A stretch of DNA of 64,000 nucleotides from the NCBI GenBank assembly GCA_017591395.1, contig WEDG01001338.1, positions 124,001 to 188,000 of the forward strand, read 5' to 3'. The DNA comes from Schistocephalus solidus. Taxonomy: Eukaryota; Platyhelminthes; Cestoda; Diphyllobothriidea; Diphyllobothriidae. Shown here piece by piece: positions 35,901 to 47,900 of this stretch. Under the pieces are notes generated by a model. The model saw only the letters and a list, made by a program, of their open reading frames with translations, did not search any database and was not told where the DNA came from. Position 1 is the first letter of the stretch. Each line of letters opens with the position of its first letter. A program made the translations under genes and the position numbers.

Positions 35901-38900
35901 GCCTCCGCAGAATACTGAAGCTGAGATGGCAAGACAGGATCCCGGACACGGAAGTCCTGGAGCGGACCGGAATCCTCAGCATCCATGCCATGCTGAGGCA
36001 AGTGCAACTGCGATGGAGCGGCCACTTGGTAAGAATGGACGACGAGCGACTACCCAAACGACTTTTCTACGGAGATGTCGCTACGGGTGCTCGCCGGCAG
36101 GGAGGTCAAAAACGACGCTACAAGGACACTTTGAAGAAATCGCTAAAGCAACTGCAAATCAACTCGGCGACCTGGGAGGACCTCGCCCAGGATAGACCGG
36201 CATGGAGAAGATCAGTGAAGACTGGTTCAGCAATCTACGAGGGCCAACTGGATCGCCGCCGCCAAGGCCAAAAAGAGCGGCACGAAAGTCACCAGCGCCC
36301 CGGACCAACACCGCCAATGCCCAGGCCCCTGCCAACATGCCCGCGCTGTCAACGCATCTTCCGCGCGCGAATCGGCCTGGTTGGACATCTTCGGACGCAA
36401 TGCACCAACAATCCCGACAATTCCAATTTCTATGTCAAATTGGCCAACCCTCCTTCTGACTCTCCCACCCTCACCCTGGAATCAATTCCATTACTCCCAC
36501 CATCATAGAGACCACATCCATCTACTCATCGCCTGTTACCCCCACCACCGCAACCACCACTGCCTTCGCCTTCACTACTACCACCACAACCACCATCAGC
36601 GATGGGGAATCTCTCCTAAGCTGTACTCAATGCGACCGCACATTCACCTCACGCATCGGCCTGGTCGGTCACTTGCGAATACATCGTACAGAGACCGGTG
36701 AGCCAGTGCCTGGAACACCATCACACAGCAGAGATCGTCGCCTCCACTGCCCTCACTGTCCTCGCGCATTCACTCATCGCATGGGCCTATTCGGTCACAT
36801 GCGCATCCATGACAGCGGAATTCACCACAATGCCGACAACACCGATACACCATGCACACCCTCCGCTCCTGCCATTCTTAGCGCCCCTGCCACCCCCACT
36901 ACCATGAATGACATCGCCCCCAGCCTCTACCGATTTCTCCTGCCCACACTGCGCCCGCAACTTCAACTCACGCATCGGCCTGGTCGGTCACCTGCGAATC
37001 CATCGCACGGAGGCTGGTGAACCAGTGCCTGGGGCTCCGACATACAGTCGACGCGCCCGCCTTCACTGCCCTCACTGCTCCCGCACATTTACACACCGCA
37101 TGGGCCTATTAGGACACATGCGCCTCCACGACAACCTCCGGTAAACCACCGGAGGCTAAGCTACATCAGCGCACACTACCTACACCAATACATCGACAAC
37201 ACCCTCACAATCACCATTTACCAGAGTATATCACGGTTTCCTAGAAACCGTGGCTGGGAAGTCTGCCAATCTGACGCTTCCACCAGACCACGCCGTCGGC
37301 TCAGTGTATGTGCTGTGTGTGTCGAGTGGCTGACCAGTGGACTGGGAGTCAGACGGCGATGGCTGCTCCATATCCCCCTGAGTTTGTGAATCCTGGTGTG
37401 TGCGTTATGGGGGCCAGGTCGTGCTGTGGCGCGCGAAGACGGGTACGCCGATCCGTCAGCCAATGCGCCCACTCCCACATCAGGCAACTGACCGGCTCGG
37501 ACAGTAGTCTGACTGTGGGGGTGGGGGAGAGAGTGAGGTCGACAGCTCAGCGCATATTCCTCACTATAAACAATCTGACGCGCTTGAAACTATCACGGTG
37601 CGCTAAAAGCCGTGGCTTGGAAGGTTGCCAACTGACGGGATAACTCGGACCGCGTGGTCAGCCCAATGTGTGTTTTGTGTGGAGTGGCTGACTGGCGGAC
37701 TGAGAGTCAGGCTGCAATGGCTCCTTCTTAATGTGGTCTTTATGGCACCCCCACTCTGTGGGATCCGAGCCAGGTGTGGTGGCACGCCCAGGGCGGCTCC
37801 GGCCGCGCCAGCCACCTGTGCCCTCTCCCATCTCCGGTCTTCTTGACTGTGTCATGAGACCGGGCTCAGGTGGGGGAGGAGAAGAGAGTGCGGTAACGTT
37901 GAGTGCCGCGGTTGGAAGGTTGCCAACTGACAATTACACTCAGACCTCGCAGTTAGTCCAATGTGTGTTGTGTGGAGTGGCTGACTGGTGGTCTGAGAGT
38001 CAGGCTGCGATGGCTCCTTCTTAACGTGACCTCTGGCTATCTCACACATGTGAGATGTAAGCCGTTCAACCCCCTGTTGTGTGAAATCCTGGTGCTTGTG
38101 TTTGGGGCCAGGTCGTGTACGTAGTACACGTAGACGAGGTCACTAGCAGCTGCGCCTGCTTTCCGCATCAGACAACTGACCGGCTCGGACAGTGGTCTGA
38201 TTGTGGGGTGGGGAGAGAGTGAGGTCGAGAGCTCAGCGCATTTTCCTCACTATAAACAATCTGACGCGCTTGAAACTATCACGGTGCGCTAAAAGCCGTG
38301 GCTTGGAAGGTTGCCAACTGACGGGATAACTCGGACCGCGTGGTCAGCCCAATGTGTGTTTTGTGTGGAGTGGCTGACTGGCGGACTGAGAGTCAGGCTG
38401 CAATGGCTCCTTCTTAATGTGGCCTTTATGGCACTCCCACTCCGTGGGATCCGAGCCAGGTGTGGTGGCACGCCCAGGGGCGGCTCCGGCCGCGCCAGCC
38501 ACCTGCGCCCTCTCCCATCTCCGGTCTTCTTGACTCTGTCTTGACACCGGGCTCAGGTGGGGAGGAGGAGAGAGTGCGGTAGCTGCAGCGCAAGGCTACT
38601 ATCACTTAAAACTAATTCACGCGCAAGTCACCGTCCCTGCACCACCTGGTGTGGAGCATACGGTGGACCTCGTCGAAATCGACGGTCGAACTGCCGTGTG
38701 TGTGTGTGTTGTGTGTGGGGTGTAGGGGTACTAGTTAGGGGCAGCACCACACAGCTTGCATTTGGTCGCTCCATTTGTCTCGTACAGGTGGTGAATGCTC
38801 CTGTGGCCGCCTCTAACTGGTACCCAACTCTCACCTGTGGCTCCTCGAAGTTGGGTTCTTCCCAGCGGCCACACCCCGGGCAACCGTCACGACCGGCGGG

Positions 38901-41900
38901 CTAAACCAGGTGAGGGTCTCCGGTGTTGTGTGTGCCTCCACACCCGGTATGTCTGACTCCCCGAACTTCCCACCTCCCCCTCTCAAAAAGTCCTACGGTG
39001 GGGGCGACAGCAACCCCGTAGGCGGCCCAGACTAACTCGGGTCGTTCTTCCACCAAAACAAACCGTGACCCATAGTGGAGTTCGGCAGCCGTCTGGGATG
39101 TCCGAGCAGCCCTATTTAGGATAGCACTGCTTGCCTCCTCGCGGAGGAAGGGGCTAGAAAATGTGCCCTAAAAATGCTGGGTCTCACGTCTTCTGCAGCC
39201 GGCCGCGGCTCGCAGATCGCAAAACTACGCGGTCGTAAAACTCAAACAAACAACAATACCCCCCGTCCCCATCCCCCTCGCCATACTCTCCAGGCTGCTC
39301 GGGTGAGTCCACTCACACTAGCAGCCTGGAATGTTCGTTCCCTTTAGACAATCCTAGGAGCAACCGGCCGGAACGGAGGACGGCGCTAGTCGCTCGGGAA
39401 CTGGCGCGCTACAAGGTGGACATTGCTGCTCTCAGCGAGACCCGATTCTCTGAGCAGGGTCAGCTGGAGGAGGTGGGGGCCGGCTACACCTTCTTCTGGA
39501 GCGGCCGGCCAAAGGCAGAGCGACGCGACGCTGGTGTTGCCTTTGCCATCCGTAACGACATCGTGGGACGTCTGCCCTGTCTGCCGCAGGGTATCAATGA
39601 TCGCCTGATGAGCCTCCGCCTGCCTCTTCGGGGAGACCAGTTCGCCACCATCATCAGCGCCTACGCTCCCCCAATGACGAGCTCTGATGCGGCGAAGGAC
39701 AAATTCTACGAGGACCTGCACGCCTTGCTGGCGACTGTGCCGAAAGAGGACAAGTTAATTGTCCTTGGTGACTTCAATGCCCGCGTCGGGACGGACCACG
39801 CTGCCTGGCAGGGAGTGCTGGGTCCCCACGGTCTCGGTAGCTGCAACGATAACGGCCTCCTTCTTCTGCGCACGTGTGCGGAACACCTCTCCCTGCTGTC
39901 CAACACCTTCTTCCGCCTTCCGACGCGGGAGAAGGCCACGTGGATGCACCCTCGGTCGCGGCGCTGGCATCTGCTGGACTATGTTCTCGTCCGGAGGCGA
40001 GATCGACAGGACGTGCTGGTAACCAAGGCGATCCGCGATGCCGATGGTTGGACAGATCACCGCCTCGTCATCTCCCAGATGAGGCTCCGACTGCAACCCC
40101 GACGAAGGCCCCAAGGTAAGAGGCCGCCATGTAAGTTAAATACTCTTTTATTAAATTTGCCTGCTCACTGTTTTGATTTCAGCAACCAAATAACCGAGAA
40201 ACTGGAGGACCTGCATGCTCCAGATGATAACGCTACCGTGGAGACACGATGGTGTCAACTGCGAAATGTCATCCAGTCCACCGCCCTCGATGTACTCGGA
40301 CGCGCACACCGTCGACACCAGGACTGGTTTGACGACAATGACGCCGACATCAGCAACTTACTCGCGGAGAAGAATAGACTACACAAAGCCTACATGGACC
40401 TTCGGACTGACGCCACCAAAGCAGCCTTTTTCAGATGCCGGCGCCTTGTACAACAACGGCTGCGGGAGATGCAGGATGCCTGGATGATCCGAAAGGCTGA
40501 GGAAATCCAGGGTATGCGGACCGCAATGAAATGAAAAACTTTTTCAAAGCCATCAAGGCCATCTACGGCCCGTGTATCAAGGGGTCCGCACCGCCGCTCA
40601 GCTCTGAGGGCACAACACTGCTGACAGAGAAATCGCAAATTCTGAAGCGCTGGGCCGAGCACTTCAGAAGTGTCCTTAATTGCTCATCAGCCATCTCCGA
40701 TGCTGCCATTGACCGGCTCCCTCAAGTGGACACGAACAATGACCTGGATCTGCCGCCTTCCCTACCAGAAACCATCCGGGCCGTGCAGCAGATTTCCAGC
40801 GGTAAAGCACCGGGATCCGACGCAATCCCACCGGAAGTCTACAAGCACGGTGGGCCCCGGCTGATGGCAGAACTCACAACACTCTTCCAGGAGATGTGGC
40901 GCCAAGGACAAGTTCCTCAGGATTTCAAAGACGCGACCATCGTCCATCTCTACAAACGGAAGGGGAACCGGCAACTCTGTGATAATCACAGAGGCATCTC
41001 GTTGCTCAACATCGCCGGGAAGATCTTCGCCCGTATCCTTCTCAATCGTCTTAACGGTCATCTAGAGCAGGGCCTGCTCCCCGGAAAGCCAATGTGGCTT
41101 CCGCCGACACCGCGGAACAACCGATATGATCTTTGCCGCCCGCCAGCTACAAGAGAAGTGTCAGGAGATGCGAACTCACCTATACACTACCTTCGTGGAT
41201 CTAACGAAAGCCTTTTGACACGGTGAATCGTGACGGACTGTGGAAAGTCATGCAGAAATTTGGTTGTCCTGAGCGGTTCACGCACATGGTGCGTCAGCTT
41301 CATGACGGGATGACGGCGCGCGTCACTGACAACGGTACGGTTTCCGAAGCATTCGCAGTGACCAACGGAGTGAAGCAGGGCTGCGTACTGGCCCCCACCC
41401 TCTTCAGTCTCATGTTCTCGGCTATGCTGATGGACGCCTACCGTGATGAGCAGCCTGGTATCCGCATCGCCTACAGAACTGACGGGCACCTTCTCAACAG
41501 TCGGCGTATGCAGGCTCCAACGCGCGTGTCTACGACTACAGTCCATGACTTGCTCTTCGCGGACGACTGCGCCCCTTAACACCGTGACGGAGGAGGACAT
41601 GCAAAGGAGCATGGACCTCTTCGCCGAAGGCTGCGCCGATTTTGGATTAACAATCAGTACAGCCAAAACGGTTGTCATGCACCAGCCGCCACCCAGCGCG
41701 GAATACAATGCTCCTCGAATCAATGTCAACGGTGCTCAACTCAAAAACGTGGAAACCTTCGCTTATCTAGGAAGCACGATGTCGCGCAACACGAGAATCG
41801 ATGACGAGGTTGCCCAACGGATCTCCAAAGCTAGTCAGGCCTTCGGCCGGCTGCAGGCCTCCGTGTGGAATCGCCACGGTATTCACCTGAACACCAAACT

Positions 41901-44900
41901 GAAGATGTACAAGGCCGTCGTCTTGTCGACACTCCTTTACGGAGCGGAAACCTGGACCGTCTACTCGAACCAAGCCAGGAAGCTGAATCACTTTCATCTC
42001 AGCTGCCTCCGCAGAATACTGAAGCTGAGATGGCAAGACAGGATCCCGGACACGGAAGTCCTGGAGCGGACCGGAATCCTCAGCATCCATGCCATGCTGA
42101 GGCAAGTGCAACTGCGATGGAGCGGCCACCTGGTAAGAATGGACGACGAGCGACTACCCAAACGACTTTTCTACGGAGATGTCGCTACGGGTTCTCGCCG
42201 GCAGGGAGGTCAAAAACGACGCTACAAGGACACTTTGAAGAAATCGCTGAAGCAACTGCAAATCAACTCGGCGACCTGGGAGGACCTCGCCCAGGATAGA
42301 CCGGCATGGAGAAGATCAGTGAAGACTGGTTCAGCAATCTATGAGGCCAACCGGATCGCCGCCGCCAAGGCCAAAAGAGCGGCACGAAAGTCACCAGCGC
42401 CCCGGACCAACACCGCCAATGCCCAGGCCCTGCCAACATGCCCGCGCTGTCAACGCATCTTCCGCGCGCGAATCGGCCTGGTTGGACATCTTCGGACGCA
42501 ATGCACCAACAATCCGACAATTCCAATTTCTACGTCAAATTCTGCCAACCCTCCTTCTGACTCCCCCACCCTCACTCCTGACATCAATTCCATTACTCCC
42601 ACCATCATAGAGACCACATCCATCTACTCATCGCCTGTTACCCCCACCACCGCAACCACCACCGCCTTCACTACCACCACCACCACCATCAGCGATGGGG
42701 AATCTCTCCTAAGCTGTACTCAATGCGACCGCACATTCACCTCACGCATCGGCCTGGTCGGTCACTTGCGAATCCATCGTACAGAGACCGGTGAGCCAGT
42801 GCCTGGAGCACCATCACACAGCAGAGATCGTCGCCTCCACTGCCCTCACTGTACTCGCGCATTCACTCATCGCATGGGCCTATTCGGTCACATGCGCATC
42901 CATGACAGCGGAATTCACCACAATGCCGACAACACCGATACACCATGCACACCCTCCGCTCCTGCCATTCTTAGCGCCCCTGCCACCCCCACTACCATGA
43001 ATGACATCGCCCCAGCCTCTACCGATTTCTCCTGCCCACACTGCGCCCGCAACTTCAACTCACGCATCGGCCTGGTCGGTCACCTGCGAATCCATCGCAC
43101 GGAGGCTGGTGAACCAGTGCCTGGGGCTCCGACATACAGTCGACGCGCCCGCCTTCACTGCCCTCACTGCTCCCGCACATTTACACACCGCATGGGCCTC
43201 TTAGGACACATGCGCCTCCACGACAACCTCCGGTAAACCACCGGAGGCTAAGCTACATCAGCACACACTACCTACACCAATACATCGACAACACCCTCAC
43301 AATCACCATTTACCAGAGTATATCACGGTTTCCTAGAAACCGTGGCTGGGAAGTCTGCCAATCTGACGCTTCCACCAGACCACGCCGTCGGCTCAGTGTA
43401 TGTGCTGTGTGTGTCGAGTGGCTGACCAGTGGACTGGGGAGTCAGACGGCGATGGCTGCTCCATATCCCCTGAGTAAGTGAATCCTGGTGTGTGCGTTAT
43501 GGGGGCCAGGTCGTGCTGTGGCGCGCGAAGACGGGTACGCCGATCCGTCAGCCAATGCGCCCACTCCCACATCAGGCAACTGACCGGCTCGGACAGTAGT
43601 CTGACTGTGGGGGTGGGGGAGAGAGTGAGGTCGACAGCTCAGTGCATATTCCTCACTATAAACAATCTGACGCGCTTGAAACTATCACGGTGCGCTAAAA
43701 GCCGTGGCTTGGAAGGTTGCCAACTGACGGGATAACTCGGACCGCGTGGTCAGCCCAATGTGTGTTTTGTGTGGAGTGGCTGACTGGCGGACTGAGAGTC
43801 AGGTTGCAATGGCTCCTTCTTAATGTGGCCTTTATGGCACTCCCACTCCGTGGGATCCGAGCCAGGTGTGGTGGCACGCCCAGGGGCGGCTCCGGCCGTG
43901 CCAGCAACCTGCGCCCTCTCCCATCTCCGGTCTTTTTGACTCTGTCTTGACACCGGGCTCAGGTGGGGAGGAGGAGAGAGTGCGGTAGCTGCAGCGCAAG
44001 GCTACTATCACTTAAAACTAATTCACGCGCAAGTCACCGTCCCTGCACCACCTGGTGTGGAGCATACGGTGGACCTCGTCGAAATCGACGGTCGAACTGT
44101 CGTCGTGTGTGGTAGTTGGGCGCTCATCGATCGGTTACAGGACTCACTCGACCCGTTGTATATATGTATTAAAATACAGGCATCCCAACATATTCAATAA
44201 GAAAAGGCGAAATTCTTTGGGAAAATAGAAACTTTAATGCGTAAGTTTTCGAGACTGGTCCCCCAGCTCGTCGTCAGACTACGAGGTGTGTACAGGTACA
44301 ATTAATTAACCGTGTTTAACAAAGGATTCTACCGTTGAGCGAAATCTGAACTCTTGCTTTCTCGTTCAGAAATTCCCAGCCCCGACATCCCGCCACAGAG
44401 GTTTGCAGGTATGCTGTGTGTGTGTAAAAAGAAGCTTCACAATTTTTCTCCCACATAGGCTTGCGAATAGATCGCTTTCCCGCATACCGTTTTCTGTGTA
44501 CCACAAAGAGGATATTACCTCCTGTTTACGGTTTTGCCGACAATAGTTTAACAGGCTACGATAGTTTCTAAAACATTCGATATCGAGTTGATGTATTCGT
44601 ATCACATGTCAAGATAAAGACATTGTGCGTTCTTATTGGTCAGCCGTTTTTTTACCTTCGTCCTGATTGGCTGACCGGTTTCGTTTTGCTGCGCGCTCAG
44701 CCTCGCAAATAGCGTTGCCTGATGAGTAAAGTTACGCCTTTTCTCTGTAGGTTTGTGTGAAGGATTGCGCGAAGAGAAAGGGGTTGTTGACAAAAATCAA
44801 CGAAAGAATACTATTTTGACAGATTCAGGTTACGCGAAGTAAGAAGAAGAAATATTAAAAGTAACAGATTACGGCTCACATCGGGCGATTTCTTCAGTAA

Positions 44901-47900
44901 CGGAAGGAGTGATGTTGTCATAACGAAAGTGCCCAGAGTGTTGGTGGCAAAGTTGACCTCCAAACCGTCGGCGTTTAAGTTCCGCTCGTTGACCATACAT
45001 CCTGCGTTATTGATCTGCGAAGGCAGTTATAAGGTGGAGATTTAAAAAAAGGCGGGATAAGTAAGTCAGGTCGGTGGTTGACTAGCAATCAACGGTCCAA
45101 TGGGTATCAACAGTAGCTGGCCCATCTCCTGAAATGTTAACTGAAATTCTGAAATGTTTACTGCCTACTTACGAAGGGGTTGTAATATCAGGCAAAATAA
45201 TCTCAAGATATTTCAGTCACATCGGGATGCCGGCTTTTGTATGATATTCTTTTCGGTCACCGGCAAAAAAACACGCTCGGTAAAAGGGGACGAGTTAAGT
45301 AGTATGCATTTTTCCAATTGAGTTTTGATGCCCTTAAAAATTCAAATATGTGTGAGGAAAATATTTTTCTGGCGTTAATTTGTCTTCCCAAAATTTTATA
45401 CTTAAGAAGGACATCTTTCGGTTTTAATCATGCAATTTTCAAGACCATGTTATATCCAATCATAAAGCGTCATGTCCCTCCTTTTATTAATGCAGCCTAT
45501 CAAGTATACAACATGGTATACATAGCCTGCAAAATATTATGATACCTAAAAAACGTCTTATTTATAGCATAATGAAATATAAGATTTTTATTACGCAGAA
45601 AGAATGCGGCGTATAGCTTGGGTAACCTATGCTCGGGTGCAACTGCAGGTCGGGTCTAAAATTATTCGTGAAATGGAAACGTTTTTAAACCGAAAGATAC
45701 TCTTTCGTCAATTATATGCTCTAAAAGTTGTAATTTGCTACCAAATGGGTACAAAAAGAATAAATTGTTCATGTTTTCTCGGATGGTGCACCACCTGGAG
45801 GTATGCCTTGCAAATAAAGGCTAATAATTCAGAAATAGCCATTGCAGTCTGCCTTGTCTTGACAAGCAATGCCCATACATAAAAATATATGAGTGTAGAA
45901 AATCAATAGGAAAAGTTCGTACTGCCTAAGTAGCCATTTTTTACACTGTTATTTTTGCAGACTGCCCGAAAAAAATTAAAAATCCATCTTGGGAGTGTGC
46001 TTCACGATCATCAATACTACAACGCTATGCAAGCAACACGAATGTAAGCGAAGATGCGCATCACAGTTTCTTTTTGAAAAGATTATTAAGGTACGATCAC
46101 TGGGATGGAAATTTAACTGGCCTGAGCTTTCAAACTTGAACGGGAGTTCAGCATCAGAGAGTGTCGGAGTGCAACAGCGTATGGAGATTTATGCAGTGGG
46201 AGTGGGAAGAGGGAGAGGGGGGAACAAGTCCGCGACCGGGTCTGGTCTGCGTTACCTGACTCGCCAGGGTACCACGGCGTGGTGGCGGCGTTCGCCCTTC
46301 GTGGCCTGCATGGGCTGTAGGGCGTGTTAACACAGGGGTAACTCAATTTGTCTATTGATGGGGTTGGTGTCTGACATCAACGCCTACAGTAGTTCCCGTT
46401 TCACCCTGTTTCCGGCACGCGCCAGTATCCGAGTACTCACGAAGTTGAACCCATGGCCTTCGTCTAGCGTTTAGGTGCCGACTTTATACAATGGATCGCC
46501 TCTCCGAACGGCCCTTTTGTGCTAGAGTATTCGCGAGCTGAGGTGTTGTTCTGTTTTGCCCGTATAACAGCGAGGACAATCATGGCACGGTATTTGGTAT
46601 ATCTGGTGTGTGCGTTATGGGGGCCAGGTCGTGCTGTGGCGCGCGAAGACGGGTAGGCCGATCTGTCAGCCAATGCGCCCACTCCCACATCAGGCAACTG
46701 ACCAGCTCGGACAGTGGTCTGATTGTGGGGGTGGGGGGAGAGAGTGAGGTCGAGAGCTCAGCGTATTTTCCTCACTATAAACAATCTGACGCGCTTGAAA
46801 CTATCACGGTGCGCTAAAAGCCGTGGCTTGGAAGGTTGCCAACTGACGGGATAACTCGGACCGCGTGGTCAGCCCAATGTGTGTTTTGTATGGAGTGGCT
46901 GACTGGCGGACTGCGAGTCAGGCTGCAATGGCTCCTTCTTACTGTGGCCTTTATGGCACTCCCAATCCGTGAGATCCGAGCCAGGTGTGGTGGTACACCC
47001 AGGGGCGGCTCCGGACGCGCTAACCACCTGCGCCCTCCCCCATCTCCGGTCTTCTTGACTCTGTCATAACACCGGGTTCAGGTGGGGGAGGAGGAGAGAG
47101 TGCGGTAGCTGCAGCGCAAGGCTTCTATCACTTAAAACTAATTCACGCGCAAGTCACCGTCCCTGCACCACCTGGCGTGGAGCATACGGTGGACATCGTC
47201 GAAATCGACGGTCGAACTATCGTATATATGCACAGCCCCTATGACCAAATCAGGCTGCACACAAAAATAAATCAGTGGACGGAAGACCCGACATCTCAAA
47301 TTATTTCATCGTAACTGTTAGCATCAGTGCTAATTTGACGGGTTCCAGGGTGGACGAAATCACTGAGAAGGGCGGCTCATGACCTGCGGCAAGTGGTTGA
47401 ACCCATAGCGTCCGTTGTCCGATCGGCGTCCATTCCCGAATATACTCGGGTATAAAATTCCCTTCCAATCGGATCTAACCACGTCTGTACACTCTCTTAT
47501 AATTTGGTTTCTCTGGTGGGTGGGAGCAGTTAGCAGAGTATGATCGCCGTGTTCGAAACAGGTTCGACAAATCAAAGATGAAGGCTGGGAATGAGGGGCG
47601 GAGTCAGGGTGGAAGAAGTTCACCATGAAACAAGGTATTTCGTACTATTGTCAATATATCACTGTGACAACCCCTACTCAGGCGGCCTTTACAAACAAAA
47701 ACAGCCCAAGCGCATCCATGGTGATGAATTTTCAACGGCGAAAATATACAGGAACGAATCTGGAAAGAATAGCGCCAGTTTATGGTTAGATTGGGTAGTT
47801 ACCAGTCTCTCCACTCTATAAATCTTCTCCGCGGTGGTGAGACTAAGGATTATTTAGGTGAGGAGAATAAAAGGGCGAAAATCAGTAAAGCGAACAACAC

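Larger units (their letters stand above)
38696..43236 (+). mobile_element. Zinc-finger LINE, nearly intact copy (5' UTR, endonuclease, RT, five fingers)
   Basis: Leader 38,696-39,310, then one long protein in consecutive shifted frames ending at 43,236. Breaks lie near 39,345 (one T missing), 40,512 (one base missing), 41,080 (extra C), 41,215 (extra T) and 41,575 (extra C), judged against the copies at 15.7, 24.4 and 53.8-54.3 kb. Several of these are in homopolymer runs. No large deletion is seen. The copy lies in DHRS12-like intron 4, on the opposite strand. Confidence 0.9.

Noticed and set aside
35230..36025. Minus-strand frames of 60-180 codons opposite the LINE copies
   Set aside because: They repeat in every copy of the LINE and mirror its coding strand; antisense shadows.
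40115..40182. GT...AG intron-like stretch inside the LINE endonuclease-RT linker
   Set aside because: The frame stays open through it, and the linker that follows it ([13 protein letters not shown]) aligns with the older copy near 24.1 kb, so it is best read as coding linker.
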